A stretch of 64,000 nt of DNA from assembly GCA_017303415.1 (NCBI GenBank), contig JAFLBJ010000001.1, positions 744,001-808,000 on the forward strand, read 5' to 3'. Positions 9,687-18,403 of this stretch are shown piece after piece. The translations under genes and the position numbers were made by a program. Every line of letters begins with the position of its first letter. Position 1 is the first letter of the stretch. The notes under the pieces are model-generated. The model did no database searches, was not told the origin of the DNA, and saw only the letters and a list, made by a program, of their open reading frames with translations. The DNA is from Chitinophagales bacterium (GTDB lineage Bacteria; Bacteroidota; Bacteroidia; Chitinophagales; Chitinophagaceae).

Positions 9687-10580
9687 CTATTCACGCTCCA
9701 CCACTCTGAAAAACTCCCGGTCAAATATTCCGAAATAGGTGTCGGCATCAAATTCTTCAAAATAGGGAATGAACTTGCGTAGGTTTTTGCGTACATCTTC
9801 CGGATAAGCGAGCAGATAAGCCATTTTATCTTCTCCAAAAGGTCGGATCGACACCTGGGTGGTTGGCGCGGGCATCCCATTGATGCCATACATCTTATTG
9901 GCGATTTCACTGGCATTGGGATAACCCCATTTTTGCATCCGGATTTTCAACCAGGTATCAACGATCTCCTTTTCCATGTGGTCAGTATATACGGATTGGT
10001 AAACACGCTGGGCGGATAATGTATTTTGCTGAAACAGATCGAGAGTAAGCTGGCTGATAAAGATATGTTCGGGATGCCCATAACCCCCTTTTACATTGTC
10101 GAGGGTAAAAATTACAGAAGGATTGAACGCGTTTATTTTTTCAATAAGAGCATTTTTCACCTTCTCCGAGTAAAACTGTTCTTTGAATTGTTCCCGTGGA
10201 ATGGGCAGGTAGGGATTTTTCATTGTATCGAGACCTTTTCGATATAGTCCATCAGCCAATATTTCCCGATTTCCTTCACAGATTAATACCGCAGGATGAA
10301 TATTGGTTCCTTTGGCTTGGTGAGTGGTAAAACTTAGTTGCCAGATCTTCCAGCCTTTTGATTTTAATTTAGCGATCGTTCCGGCCATGGCACAATCATC
10401 ATCATCATGTGCCACTATGATCAGTGCATTCTTATTGGAAATTGTGTCCAGGTACTGGTCTTCGGGAAAGGTTTCTGTGGCGGCAAAGCTGCGGAGTTCG
10501 TCCAGGGTAGGCTTTTTCTGACCACAACTGAATAAAAACGTCAATAGAATAAGAATACCGGCAATAGGCATCTTTTTCAT
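9687..10580 (-). CDS. PIG-L/LmbE family deacetylase lipoprotein
   Basis: Zinc-dependent N-acetylglucosaminyl deacetylase fold, probably acting on an amidated sugar outside the cytoplasm. A 19-residue signal ends in the lipobox LLTFLFSC, so it should be a lipoprotein. The metal motif appears as IIVAHDDDDCAMAG, where the family normally has AHPDDE: the Pro is replaced by Asp while the His and the following Asp stay. The second metal motif is present as GGYGHPEHIF. Length 297 aa is normal. It is a single gene, divergent from the methyltransferase. Confidence 0.83.
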   Translation of the reverse strand: MKKMPIAGILILLTFLFSCGQKKPTLDELRSFAATETFPEDQYLDTISNKNALIIVAHDDDDCAMAGTIAKLKSKGWKIWQLSFTTHQAKGTNIHPAVLICEGNREILADGLYRKGLDTMKNPYLPIPREQFKEQFYSEKVKNALIEKINAFNPSVIFTLDNVKGGYGHPEHIFISQLTLDLFQQNTLSAQRVYQSVYTDHMEKEIVDTWLKIRMQKWGYPNASEIANKMYGINGMPAPTTQVSIRPFGEDKMAYLLAYPEDVRKNLRKFIPYFEEFDADTYFGIFDREFFRVVERE

Positions 10581-10711
10581 GTAGGTTGGTTTGGGTTTAA
10601 ATAAATTTGTGCGGTGGTTGCAGAGGATAGTGGAGTTCGAACCGCTACCTAAACGGCAGGTAGGATGAAAAATTGTTTTTTAAATGTTAATGAGTTATAA
10701 CAATTTGGTTT

Positions 10712-11344
10712 ATGAGTGTTCAAAAGGCATATGATCAGTGGGCATCTCAGTATGACAGCAATGAGAACAGAACGCGTGATCTGGAAGCCCGGTCATTACG
10801 GGAAACCTTATCTGCTATTGAATTTGATTCCTGCCTGGAGTTAGGTTGTGGTACCGGAAAAAATTCTGCCTGGCTGGCTGCAAGAACGAGCGATTTGCTA
10901 TCCGTTGATCTTTCCGGGGAAATGCTGGCGAGGGCGAGGGAAAAAGTAAAAGATCCACATGTACAGTTTAAACAGGTTGATCTTTTGGGAGAATGGAGTT
11001 TTGCAGAGAAAGGGTATGATTTGGCTGTTTTTAGTTTGGTGTTGGAGCATATAGAGGATCTTACTGAAGTGTTTCGCAAACTGGCAAAAGCGGTCAAACC
11101 TGGAGGATATGTATATATTGGAGAATTACACCCCTTCAAACAGTATACGGGATCTAAAGCCCGGTTTGAAACAGAGCATGGAACGCAGGTAGTAACCTGT
11201 TATGATCATCATCTTTCGGATTTTACCATGGCTGGGGAACTTAGCGGCTTTCGTGTGGTAACTTTAAGGGAGTATTTTGATGGGGAGGCAAAAGAAGGTG
11301 TGCCCCGAATTTTGACGATCTTGTTTCAAAAGGGTGGAATTTAA
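10712..11344 (+). CDS. class I SAM-dependent methyltransferase
   Basis: Rossmann-fold methyltransferase of 210 aa. Motif I is CLELGCGTGKNSAWLA near residue 45, the acidic ribose-binding position is in LLSVDLSGEML, and the post-motif LAVFSLVLEHIEDL is typical of the UbiE-like Methyltransf_11/25 group. The target is not inferable. The gene is monocistronic, with two small hairpins (11345-11400) downstream. Confidence 0.85.
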   Translation: MSVQKAYDQWASQYDSNENRTRDLEARSLRETLSAIEFDSCLELGCGTGKNSAWLAARTSDLLSVDLSGEMLARAREKVKDPHVQFKQVDLLGEWSFAEKGYDLAVFSLVLEHIEDLTEVFRKLAKAVKPGGYVYIGELHPFKQYTGSKARFETEHGTQVVTCYDHHLSDFTMAGELSGFRVVTLREYFDGEAKEGVPRILTILFQKGGI

Positions 11345-11400
11345 ATGTCGCAGTAGGCGACTTTCTATAGGTGTGGAAGCGGAGGTTCCGCACAGCATCA
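11345..11400. repeat. two small adjacent hairpins
   Basis: Directly after the methyltransferase stop come GTCGC-agtag-GCGAC and then GTGTGGAA/TTCCGCAC around a 7-base loop. Neither is followed by a T-run, so they resemble REP-type hairpins more than terminators. They separate a moderate-GC gene from an AT-rich one. Confidence 0.4.
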
Positions 11401-11445
11401 CTGGAATTTCAAATCAGTATATGTTAGGTAAATTCATGGGAAGTC

Positions 11446-11988
11446 ATGTCAGCAAAAAATACAGCTTTACTATTTTTATCGTTCCTTTTCATTACTACAA
11501 ACTGTGATGGACAAAAGGACTCCCTTTCAAGCTGGCAGCAGTTGAAAGTTGAAAGATTTAGTATTTACCACCCCAAAGAACTGAATGTTGATACATCAGG
11601 GAGAATGGGGACTATTTTTATATTAAAGACTCCCTTGGAAGATAGTTCAGATAAGTTTTTAGAAAATTTCAACCTAATTGGAGTTCATGATGTTCTAAAT
11701 GATTTTTCAATTAAGGAATGGGGTGAGGCAAACGTTAGGACGCTTGCCAGCTTCCTGAGAAATGTCAAGGTTATTTGGGAAGACACTATCGCTTTTTCAG
11801 GCGAGACAATCTATAAAGCTATTTACGATTTTCAATCTGAGTTTAAGAATTTGAGAACCATACAATATTATTTTAAACGAAAAGAGAGTTTTTATATATT
11901 AACATTCGCTTCGGAAAGAAAAGCATTTGGAAGGTATGAGGAATTTGCCTTAAAACTAATGTCTACTTTTTCCATAGCGGCCGATTGA
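11446..11988 (+). CDS. secreted or lipoprotein of unknown function
   Basis: A 180-aa protein with an N-terminal hydrophobic signal ending near FITTNCDGQKDS, which could be a lipobox-like Cys or a DGQ cleavage site. The mature part is an alternating alpha/beta sequence with charged surfaces (QLKVERFSIYHPKEL, then FYILTFASERKAFGRYEEFA near the end). The layout recalls PsbP/DcrB-type secreted domains of similar length, but this is shape only. Base composition is clearly more AT-rich than its neighbours, which may point to acquisition. Confidence 0.7.
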   Translation: MSAKNTALLFLSFLFITTNCDGQKDSLSSWQQLKVERFSIYHPKELNVDTSGRMGTIFILKTPLEDSSDKFLENFNLIGVHDVLNDFSIKEWGEANVRTLASFLRNVKVIWEDTIAFSGETIYKAIYDFQSEFKNLRTIQYYFKRKESFYILTFASERKAFGRYEEFALKLMSTFSIAAD

Positions 11989-12022
11989 ATGCTTTTTGTA
12001 ATATTATCAGTAAAATAGAAAC

Positions 12023-12499
12023 ATGACAACCTGCCAACAACTCGCTAAACACCTGCGTGAGGTTCATTTTGGGAAAAACTGGACCTGGGTGAACATGAAA
12101 GATTCTTTGGCCGGGCTTTTCTGGAAACAAGCCACTCAAAAAGTGGGCGATTTTAATACCATCGCCGTGCTGGTCAATCATTGCACCTACTATGTTCGGA
12201 TCCAGCATAAAGTATTGTCAGGGTTACCCCTGGAAGGAAATGACCAATTGAGTTTTGAGGTGCCAGCCATTCAATCACAGAAAGACTGGGACGCTTTTTT
12301 GGAAAAAACCTGGGAGGAGGTAGAAGCACTGGCGCAACTTATTGAGCAAATGCCGGAAAGCCAATTGAACGAGATCTTCAGGGAGAAAAAGTATGGCACG
12401 TACCACCGAAACCTGATGGGCATGATCGAACATACCCATTATCATCTGGGGCAAATGGTTTTACTGCGAAAATGGATAGAGTCGAATCCAGAGAAATAA
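12023..12499 (+). CDS. DinB-family protein
   Basis: Four-helix-bundle DinB-like protein of 158 aa, a superfamily of metal-binding proteins that includes thiol-dependent S-transferases. Visible: an N-terminal helix MTTCQQLAKHLREVH, a His in LVNHCTYYVR around residue 53, and the C-terminal metal-site helix GMIEHTHYHLGQM. These His positions match the superfamily's triad layout. The substrate is unknown. It sits alone between an AT-rich gene and an outer-membrane protein gene. Confidence 0.78.
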   Translation: MTTCQQLAKHLREVHFGKNWTWVNMKDSLAGLFWKQATQKVGDFNTIAVLVNHCTYYVRIQHKVLSGLPLEGNDQLSFEVPAIQSQKDWDAFLEKTWEEVEALAQLIEQMPESQLNEIFREKKYGTYHRNLMGMIEHTHYHLGQMVLLRKWIESNPEK

Positions 12500-12606
12500 A
12501 GAAGTACATTGAATAAACCGATTGATATTAACGTATCCTTGTAGTTAATTGGTTTTTTGTTAACAGGAAAGAAATACAGTTTTACAGCTCATCAAAACCA
12601 AAACGT

Positions 12607-13260
12607 ATGAAACGATTCTTACTTGCTATTGCTATTATTATTTTCTCCATCTCTGCTCAATCACAAATTAAAAAAGGTTCACGCTATGTGGGGGCACAGG
12701 TTTCCTACATTTCAGGGAATTATGGTTACAACACCCAGGAGCAACGAAGCAGAAACGCTACGATCGGCGCCTATTTGGGTAAGTTTACCCGGGAAAATCA
12801 GGTTGCCGGCATTCAATTTTCCTATTCTAGTGGTAAGGCGGAGACACTCGATAATGGGACGGTTTTATCGGAGAACCTAAATCGAATAATGGAAGCAGGC
12901 GTCTTCTTAAGAAAGTATAAGAAACTGGCAAAAGACTTTTATTTTTTCGGCCAAGGGGATATTGCATATCGGGGCGGTAAACAAACGAATCAATTTTCAA
13001 CCCCCAATTCGGATAATAAAGTCACACAGACCGGGGGATACCTCGCGCTTTCCGCCGGTTTATCTTACCAGGTATTCAATCATTTCTATTTTGAAGTGGG
13101 GGTGCCCAATATCTTGCTTTTACAATATACCCATAGCAACCAGGAGGTGAATGGTGTTACCCCGTCCAATTTTAAACAGAATGAATTTCTGTTCCGGTCG
13201 TCTTTGCTGAGTAGTTCCGGGCTAAGCACATTTGGTATAGGTTTTCGGGTTATTTGGTAG
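12607..13260 (+). CDS. outer-membrane beta-barrel protein
   Basis: 217 aa with a classical signal peptide ending ISAQSQ. The mature part consists of alternating strands rich in aromatic and Gly residues (GAQVSYISGNYGYN, YFEVGVPNILL) and ends in GIGFRVIW; the terminal aromatic residue is typical of an outer-membrane barrel. About eight strands are likely. No ligand or enzyme motif is seen. A perfect 34-base palindrome lies just downstream. Confidence 0.75.
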   Translation: MKRFLLAIAIIIFSISAQSQIKKGSRYVGAQVSYISGNYGYNTQEQRSRNATIGAYLGKFTRENQVAGIQFSYSSGKAETLDNGTVLSENLNRIMEAGVFLRKYKKLAKDFYFFGQGDIAYRGGKQTNQFSTPNSDNKVTQTGGYLALSAGLSYQVFNHFYFEVGVPNILLLQYTHSNQEVNGVTPSNFKQNEFLFRSSLLSSSGLSTFGIGFRVIW

Positions 13261-13268
13261 GGATTGGT

Positions 13269-13302
13269 CTTGTTTCTCGCGGCGTACGCCGCGAGAAACA
13301 AG
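13269..13302. repeat. perfect palindrome, TTTCTCGC repeat family (copy 1)
   Basis: A 34-base perfect palindrome built as TGTTTCTCGCGGCG / CGCCGCGAGAAACA around a central TA. It is the minimal member of a family with longer copies at 20656-20763, 47396-47481 and 62363-62467, all sharing the outer TTTCTCGC...GCGAGAAA ends. It lies between the beta-barrel gene and the CYTH gene on the same strand, with no T-run, so it is not a standard terminator. Confidence 0.8.
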
Positions 13303-13326
13303 TATTATATACCTTAATTTTTCATA

Positions 13327-13839
13327 ATGAACATCCGCAACTTTGAATTCAAAGCCCGTGTGCCTGATACCACCCCTTTTGAGGAAATGCTTCTCAAAAT
13401 GGATCCCGTATTCAAAGGAATCGATCACCAGATAGATACATATTTTAATGTGCCCAAGGGCAGGCTTAAATTGCGTGAGGGTAACATTGAGCACGCGTTG
13501 ATTCAGTATGACCGCGAGGACCTTGCAGGCAGTAAGCTTTCGCGCGTGGTATTGTATCGCCATTCACCCGACCCGGCGCTGAAACAGATCCTTACGCACC
13601 AGTTTGGTGTCAAGACAGTTGTTGACAAACACCGGAAAATCTACTTTATAGGTAATGTGAAATTTCATTTTGACCGGGTGGAAGGACTAGGTCAGTTCAT
13701 CGAGGTGGAAGCGATTGACTCAGAGAATAAACTTTCCACTGAGGAATTAAAGAAACAATGTGATGGGTATTTTCAGTTTTTTGGATTAAAAGCTGAGGCG
13801 CTTCAGGATAGATCGTATAGCGATATGCTGTTACAATGA
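13327..13839 (+). CDS. CYTH-domain protein (class IV adenylate cyclase-like)
   Basis: 170-aa CYTH/triphosphate-tunnel protein; relatives hydrolyse inorganic or organic triphosphates or make cAMP. Seen: the N-terminal strand MNIRNFEFKAR, where the ExExK signature appears as NFEFK (first Glu replaced by Asn); QIDTYFNVPKGRLKLRE with the tunnel Lys/Arg residues; VDKHRKIYF; and RVEGLGQFIEVEAI, giving the conserved acidic pair. The start ATG is placed by the signature at residue 5. Substrate is uncertain. Confidence 0.8.
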   Translation: MNIRNFEFKARVPDTTPFEEMLLKMDPVFKGIDHQIDTYFNVPKGRLKLREGNIEHALIQYDREDLAGSKLSRVVLYRHSPDPALKQILTHQFGVKTVVDKHRKIYFIGNVKFHFDRVEGLGQFIEVEAIDSENKLSTEELKKQCDGYFQFFGLKAEALQDRSYSDMLLQ

Positions 13840-13920
13840 CATTTCTTTCTCCTTGAATGCATATTCACCTTGGTGTCCGCTGCGGGATACAATTCTCCGT
13901 AACTTTAGAAAAACCAGAAA

Positions 13921-15372
13921 ATGACCCGCCCGGCCCTCAGCCTTTTACTGCTTTTTCTTTACACCCAGACTATTGGCCAAACCAAGGTTAGTTCCGTTTA
14001 TACTACGCCTTTTGAGAGCTGGATCTCTGGGCAGCCCGTGCAAATTGATAAGGCCACCAATATGCCACAGGCGGAGGTATATCTTTCCCAGCCATTACAG
14101 GCCATAGAAGGATTTGGAACCTGTTTCAATGAATTGGGATGGACATCGCTTTCTGTATTAGCAGAAAAAGACCGGGAGGCTATTCTCCGTGAGATGTTTT
14201 CTCCGGGTGTGGGTGCCAATTTTACCATTTGCCGTATGCCGGTAGGCGCCAATGATTTTTCGACAAACTGGTATTCATACAACGAAACCCCGGGTGATTT
14301 TGACATGAAGCATTTCACAATTGCCCATGATAAAGAAACACTGATCCCTTTTATACATGCCGCCCAACGCTATAACCCCCGGTTGAAGATCTGGGCATCA
14401 CCCTGGTCACCCCCTTCCTGGATGAAATATAACGGGCATTATGCTGCAAGAAGTGTGTTGGGAAATGTGGATTTTATCTCTGAAGAGTGGGGCATGGACC
14501 TGCGCGGGATCAACAATGGGTTAGTTCCGGAAAAGGAGGGAAAAGAAGGGACGGATATGTTTATTCAGGAGGAAAAGTATTTTAAAGCCTATGCACTTTA
14601 TTTTAAGCGTTTTGTCGAAGCTTATCGAAAGGAGAAGATTCGTATTCAGATGGTAATGCCACAGAATGAATTCAATTCGGCCCAGGTTTTTCCGAGTTGT
14701 ACCTGGACTGCCCGGGGGTTGACCAATTTTGTAAGCTATCTCGGTCCGGCCATGAAGGAAGAAGGCGTGGCGCTTTATTTTGGAACCATGGAACGCGGAA
14801 ACCACAAACTGGTAGACACATTGCTCACCGACCCGCGTACAAAACCATTTGTTTCTGGTGTTGGATTTCAATGGGCCGGGAAGGATGCCATAGCCGCTAT
14901 CCACCAGCAATACCCCAATCTATCGTTGTATCAGACTGAACAGGAATGTGGAAACAGCAAGAATGATTGGAAACATTGCCTTCATGCCTGGGACCTGATG
15001 AAGCACTATCTGACAAATGGGGCAACAGCCTATATGTATTGGAATACCTCGCTGAAACAAGGGGGCATCAGTACCTGGGGTTGGAAACAAAACTCACTGG
15101 TAAGTGTGGATACAGTTAACCGAAGCTATACCTACAATCCTGAATATTACTTATTGAAGCATGTAAGTCATTTTGTAAAACCAGGTGCGCGACTTTTGGC
15201 CACAGGGGGTGAACTTTCGGATATACTGGCTTTTTTAAACCCGGATAAAAGTGTGGTGATCGTAGTGGCCAATCAAACAAAAGAAACAAAAACCTGCACC
15301 ATTCGCGTGGGTGAGAAGGAGATTCGACCTATATTGAATCCTGAATCATTTTACAGCTTTCACCTTCAATAA
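13921..15372 (+). CDS. glycoside hydrolase family 30 (glucosylceramidase-like), secreted
   Basis: Retaining beta-glycosidase of GH30. A signal peptide ends near TIGQTKV. The (beta/alpha)8 domain shows EGFGTCFNELGWTS, the WASPWSPPSWMK segment, acid/base Glu in VMPQNEFNS (about residue 243) and nucleophile Glu in LYQTEQECGNS (about 340), followed by the C-terminal beta-sandwich. Length 483 aa is normal. It probably releases glucose or related sugars from beta-linked glycans or glycolipids in the periplasm or outside. No SusC/SusD or other glycan locus is nearby. The GNAT gene follows after 10 bases. Confidence 0.9.
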   Translation: MTRPALSLLLLFLYTQTIGQTKVSSVYTTPFESWISGQPVQIDKATNMPQAEVYLSQPLQAIEGFGTCFNELGWTSLSVLAEKDREAILREMFSPGVGANFTICRMPVGANDFSTNWYSYNETPGDFDMKHFTIAHDKETLIPFIHAAQRYNPRLKIWASPWSPPSWMKYNGHYAARSVLGNVDFISEEWGMDLRGINNGLVPEKEGKEGTDMFIQEEKYFKAYALYFKRFVEAYRKEKIRIQMVMPQNEFNSAQVFPSCTWTARGLTNFVSYLGPAMKEEGVALYFGTMERGNHKLVDTLLTDPRTKPFVSGVGFQWAGKDAIAAIHQQYPNLSLYQTEQECGNSKNDWKHCLHAWDLMKHYLTNGATAYMYWNTSLKQGGISTWGWKQNSLVSVDTVNRSYTYNPEYYLLKHVSHFVKPGARLLATGGELSDILAFLNPDKSVVIVVANQTKETKTCTIRVGEKEIRPILNPESFYSFHLQ

Positions 15373-15382
15373 CCTTCTTTTC

Positions 15383-15907
15383 ATGAATTATAAAACTTTT
15401 GAGACCGACCGTTTGATCATTCGCCCAACCGTAGAGGAGGACGCTGCTTTTATCCTTGAACTATTGAATACCCCCAAATGGATCCAGTTTGTGGGTGACC
15501 GAAAGGTGCATACCGAAGCGGATGCCCAGAACTATATCCGTATAAAGATGATGCCTCAATTGGAGCGATTGGGTTATTCAAATAATACAGTGATCCTCAA
15601 AGAGGGTATGGTGAAGATCGGGGTATGTGGGCTCTATGACCGGGAGGGCTTGGATGGGGTAGATATTGGGTTTGCTTTTTTACCCGATTATGAAGGGAAA
15701 GGCTATGCCTATGAAGCCAGTAGCCGGGTGGTTCGTGCAGCCCGGGAGGATTTTGGTATTACATCTATAAAAGCGATTACTATTGAAGAGAATGCCTCTT
15801 CAAGAAGATTGCTTGAACGACTTGGGTTAAAATTTCAGAAAAAAATGTTTTTACAAGATGATCCGGTGGAGCTGTTGTTGTATCAGGTTGACTTTGATCA
15901 GGATTAA
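15383..15907 (+). CDS. GNAT family N-acetyltransferase
   Basis: Acetyl-CoA dependent N-acetyltransferase of the RimJ/RimL type, 174 aa. N-terminal FETDRLIIRPTVEEDAAFI is characteristic of this subgroup; the acetyl-CoA pyrophosphate-binding loop is in FLPDYEGKGYAYEAS, followed by ITIEENASSRRLLERLGL, the usual motif B region. The substrate could be a protein N-terminus or a small amine. It starts 10 bases after the GH30 stop and may be co-transcribed. Confidence 0.86.
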   Translation: MNYKTFETDRLIIRPTVEEDAAFILELLNTPKWIQFVGDRKVHTEADAQNYIRIKMMPQLERLGYSNNTVILKEGMVKIGVCGLYDREGLDGVDIGFAFLPDYEGKGYAYEASSRVVRAAREDFGITSIKAITIEENASSRRLLERLGLKFQKKMFLQDDPVELLLYQVDFDQD

Positions 15908-16030
15908 AGATTTACTGACTGAACGCGAAGAGGTCTGTAAACGCCAGGAATCTTGTGATGAAAAATGTGTCTTAACCCTTGCTAACCTTTCGTCAGGTTG
16001 TGTCGGCAGTCATTAAACTAGTTTTGAACA

Positions 16031-16576
16031 ATGAGAATTTGCGTGTACTGCGCTTCAAGCGCCAGGATCGACCCCAAATATTTTGAAGCCACGGAGGTAT
16101 TGGCCCGTGAATTTGTGAAGCAGGGTGTTGAAGTGGTATATGGAGGCGGCGCCTATGGGCTGATGGGCAAATTGGCGGATACTGTTCTGGAAGAGGGGGG
16201 AAAGGTCAAAGGCATCATGCCTCAGTTCATGAATGAGATTGAGTGGCCCCACAAAAAGGTCTCCGATTTTGAATTCACGCGCACCATGCACGAACGTAAG
16301 GCGCGTTTTCTCGAAGACATTGACGGGGTGGTAGCCCTGGCTGGGGGTACGGGCACCCTGGAAGAGTTACTGGAAGCGATCACGCTAAAAAGGCTGGGTC
16401 AGTTTACAAAACCTATCGTTATCCTCAATACAGCCGGTTTTTATGACCCATTGATACAGATGCTTCAACGTTGTGTGGATGAACGATTCATGGAAGAGCG
16501 GCACCTGGAATTATGGACATTTGTGGATGAACCTGGCGATGTGCTGGGTGCGATTCAACGGGATGGACATTTTTAA
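16031..16576 (+). CDS. LOG family protein (nucleotide 5'-monophosphate phosphoribohydrolase)
   Basis: TIGR00730-type Rossmann protein of 181 aa; family members release the base from (cytokinin-type) nucleoside monophosphates. Motifs: MRICVYCASS at the N-terminus, VVYGGGAYGLMGKLAD, the catalytic MHERKARF, and LAGGTGTLEELLEA, the GGxGTxxE phosphate loop; the usual PGG is AGG here. In non-plant-associated bacteria the role is probably nucleotide salvage or clearance. DUF2752 and TM2 genes follow closely on the same strand. Confidence 0.87.
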   Translation: MRICVYCASSARIDPKYFEATEVLAREFVKQGVEVVYGGGAYGLMGKLADTVLEEGGKVKGIMPQFMNEIEWPHKKVSDFEFTRTMHERKARFLEDIDGVVALAGGTGTLEELLEAITLKRLGQFTKPIVILNTAGFYDPLIQMLQRCVDERFMEERHLELWTFVDEPGDVLGAIQRDGHF

Positions 16577-16584
16577 GTATTTTC

Positions 16585-16908
16585 ATGGTGCATATGTTCA
16601 ACCTGATAAAGAAAAATTTTGAATTGATCGCCTGGGTAGTCGGACTGACCTACCTGTTCTTTCTCGACATTTCGGGTGGGGAGCACTTCACTCTTTGCTT
16701 TTTCCGTTTACTTGGTTTTGAGCATTGCCCGGGTTGTGGAATTGGCCGCAGTATCCACTGCGCCATGCATTTGGACTGGTCATCCAGCTGGTATTACCAC
16801 TGGTTGGGAATTCCCGCCCTTGGAATTATTATTTTCCGTATCATTACACTCTTAAAAAATAACCTCCATGGAAGGACTTCCTCAAAACCTGCTTATGACC
16901 ATCCCTGA
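16585..16908 (+). CDS. DUF2752 membrane protein
   Basis: 107-aa protein with two to three hydrophobic segments and the DUF2752 signature HCPGCGIGRSIHCAMHLD (usually CPGCGxTRA), whose Cys pair may bind metal or form a disulfide. The function of the family is unknown. ATG at 16585 was used; a second in-frame ATG lies at 16594. It begins 8 bases after the LOG gene stop and overlaps the TM2 gene, suggesting one transcript. Confidence 0.8.
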   Translation: MVHMFNLIKKNFELIAWVVGLTYLFFLDISGGEHFTLCFFRLLGFEHCPGCGIGRSIHCAMHLDWSSSWYYHWLGIPALGIIIFRIITLLKNNLHGRTSSKPAYDHP

Positions 16909-17230
16909 TCTTCAACCTGAAGAGATGATGGGAATTAAAGAATTGACCAAAGACATGACCGATAGCCAGCGACAGAATTTCATTATGCTGTACAGCGGCA
17001 AAAGAAAGAAACCACAAGAGATCCTCATTATGGCCTGTATCGGGTTTCTGGGTATCGCCGGTATTCAACGCTTTGTGATCGGCCAGATCGGTATGGGAAT
17101 ACTTTATCTGCTGACCAGCGGTCTTTGCCTCATTGGAACGATCATTGACGTCGTTAACCATAAGAAAATGGCCACCGATTACAATCTGAAACAGATGTAT
17201 GAGGCGGGAACGATGGCGAAGAGCATGTAG
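16868..17230 (+). CDS. TM2-domain membrane protein
   Basis: 120 aa. The C-terminal half has the TM2 pattern: two helices linked by a short turn, with CIGFLGIAGIQRFVIGQ (normally GxxGxHRFY) and LCLIGTIIDVV. The N-terminal half is acidic and soluble. The function of TM2 proteins is not established in bacteria. The ATG at 16868 gives a 41-base overlap with DUF2752; the in-frame ATG at 16895 (MTIPDLQPEE) would reduce it to 14 bases and is an equally good start. Confidence 0.8.
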   Translation: MEGLPQNLLMTIPDLQPEEMMGIKELTKDMTDSQRQNFIMLYSGKRKKPQEILIMACIGFLGIAGIQRFVIGQIGMGILYLLTSGLCLIGTIIDVVNHKKMATDYNLKQMYEAGTMAKSM

Positions 17231-17240
17231 TGAACGACTG

Positions 17241-17419
17241 GTTGTGAGGCGTGAGACGTGAGGCGTGAATCGTGAGGCGTGAGGCGTGAGGCGTGAGACA
17301 AGAATCGTGAAAAGTTGGACTTATGTATAAATCGGTCACCATTCACTATTCACTATTCACTATTCACATCTCACGCCTCACACCTCACATCTCACGCCCC
17401 ACGCCTCACGTCCCTCGCT
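17241..17419. repeat. inverted heptad array, GTGAGGC type
   Basis: Left arm 17241-17310 is a run of about nine 7-base units of the form GTGAGGC/GTGAGAC/GTGAATC. Right arm 17336-17419 is the complementary run of TCACNNN units (TCACGCC, TCACATC, TCACTAT). Loop is about 25 bases. The unit sequence differs from the GGATGAC arrays elsewhere in the window, but the 7-base period and the inverted layout are the same. It fills the convergent space between the TM2 gene and the hydrolase gene. Confidence 0.85.
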
Positions 17420-18403
17420 TCACATCCCCAAAACCTCCCGCGCAAACCTCTCACACTCCCTTTCCACTGCTGCCACATCCTTTGATTTGATGTAGGAACC
17501 TATGACATGATCACCCGCGCCGGGTATGGGAACGGCCTTTTTCAAACTATCGGGTGTACTCAGCTGTCGAAACATCCTTTTCATAGCAGATACTTTTACC
17601 ACATCATCCTGATGGTCGTCATCCTTGAAATAGTAGAGTAAGAGGGTGGGTTGTTTGACACGCTCAAAGGTTGATTTCTTCATGGTTGTTTCCAGCAATT
17701 CTTCCAATTGCACGGCGGCTTCCATGCGATAGGGGGTATTCCAGTATTGTTTGTACAGGCGGGTGGTATCCTTGGGTACATTGTATTTGCCCTGAACTAC
17801 CCTGGCTATCTGTAATCCCCAGTGATTATTCAGCAACCAGGCATTGGGATCATTGATCTCGATATTCGGGGAAAGCAGGAGCAGGCTGTGTATTTCCGGG
17901 TATTCGGCGGCGAGTTTCAATGCCAGGGTTCCACCCGTGGAGGTTGACATGAGGATCACTTTTTTCCCCAGGCGTTTTCCGATGGCATAGGCCTGTTTGG
18001 CCGACTCCCACAAATTATCGGCAGTCATATTCAGGAGTTGCTCACTGGTATCGATGCCATGTTCGGCTAACCGTGACAGGTAGAGGTTACAACCAAATTT
18101 TTTGGCAAAATTCAGATGGACAGGATCACCCTCTTCCTGCGAAGCGGAAAAACCATGAAGATAGACCACGGCATATTCGGTCATCTCCCGGGTACTATCG
18201 TTAAACCAGACTATGCGTGCCTCATTATCCGGGCGCAAACGGTGAGCGGCCTCCTGGCTGCGGATAAAACCCTCCAGTTCTGCTGGCTGCTGTGGCAATT
18301 CCGGAAGGGTAACAGCTAGTTTAGGTGAGTTGGGATGGGGTCCAAAAAAATACACAACAATAAAGAGTATGATCAGGATGCCCAGGAATTTGAGGAATCG
18401 CAT
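17420..18403 (-). CDS. membrane-anchored alpha/beta hydrolase
   Basis: Carboxylesterase/lipase-like hydrolase. I use the ATG at 18403 (MRFLKFLGILIIL), which puts the transmembrane or signal segment at the N-terminus; the open frame extends 17 codons further upstream. Seen: VVYLHGFSASQEEGDP as the oxyanion-hole strand; the nucleophile elbow appears as LMSTSTGGTLAL (S-x-S-x-G rather than G-x-S-x-G); an Asp in YFKDDDHQDDVV and a His in GAGDHVIGS complete a plausible triad. Substrate unknown. The single N-terminal helix should hold it to the inner membrane facing the periplasm. Confidence 0.82.
   Translation of the reverse strand: MRFLKFLGILIILFIVVYFFGPHPNSPKLAVTLPELPQQPAELEGFIRSQEAAHRLRPDNEARIVWFNDSTREMTEYAVVYLHGFSASQEEGDPVHLNFAKKFGCNLYLSRLAEHGIDTSEQLLNMTADNLWESAKQAYAIGKRLGKKVILMSTSTGGTLALKLAAEYPEIHSLLLLSPNIEINDPNAWLLNNHWGLQIARVVQGKYNVPKDTTRLYKQYWNTPYRMEAAVQLEELLETTMKKSTFERVKQPTLLLYYFKDDDHQDDVVKVSAMKRMFRQLSTPDSLKKAVPIPGAGDHVIGSYIKSKDVAAVERECERFAREVLGM

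Noticed and set aside
10630-10670. tRNA T-arm-like sequence GGAGTTCGAACCGCTACC
   Set aside because: The flanking bases do not form a proper T stem and no anticodon or acceptor arm could be placed; at most a remnant.
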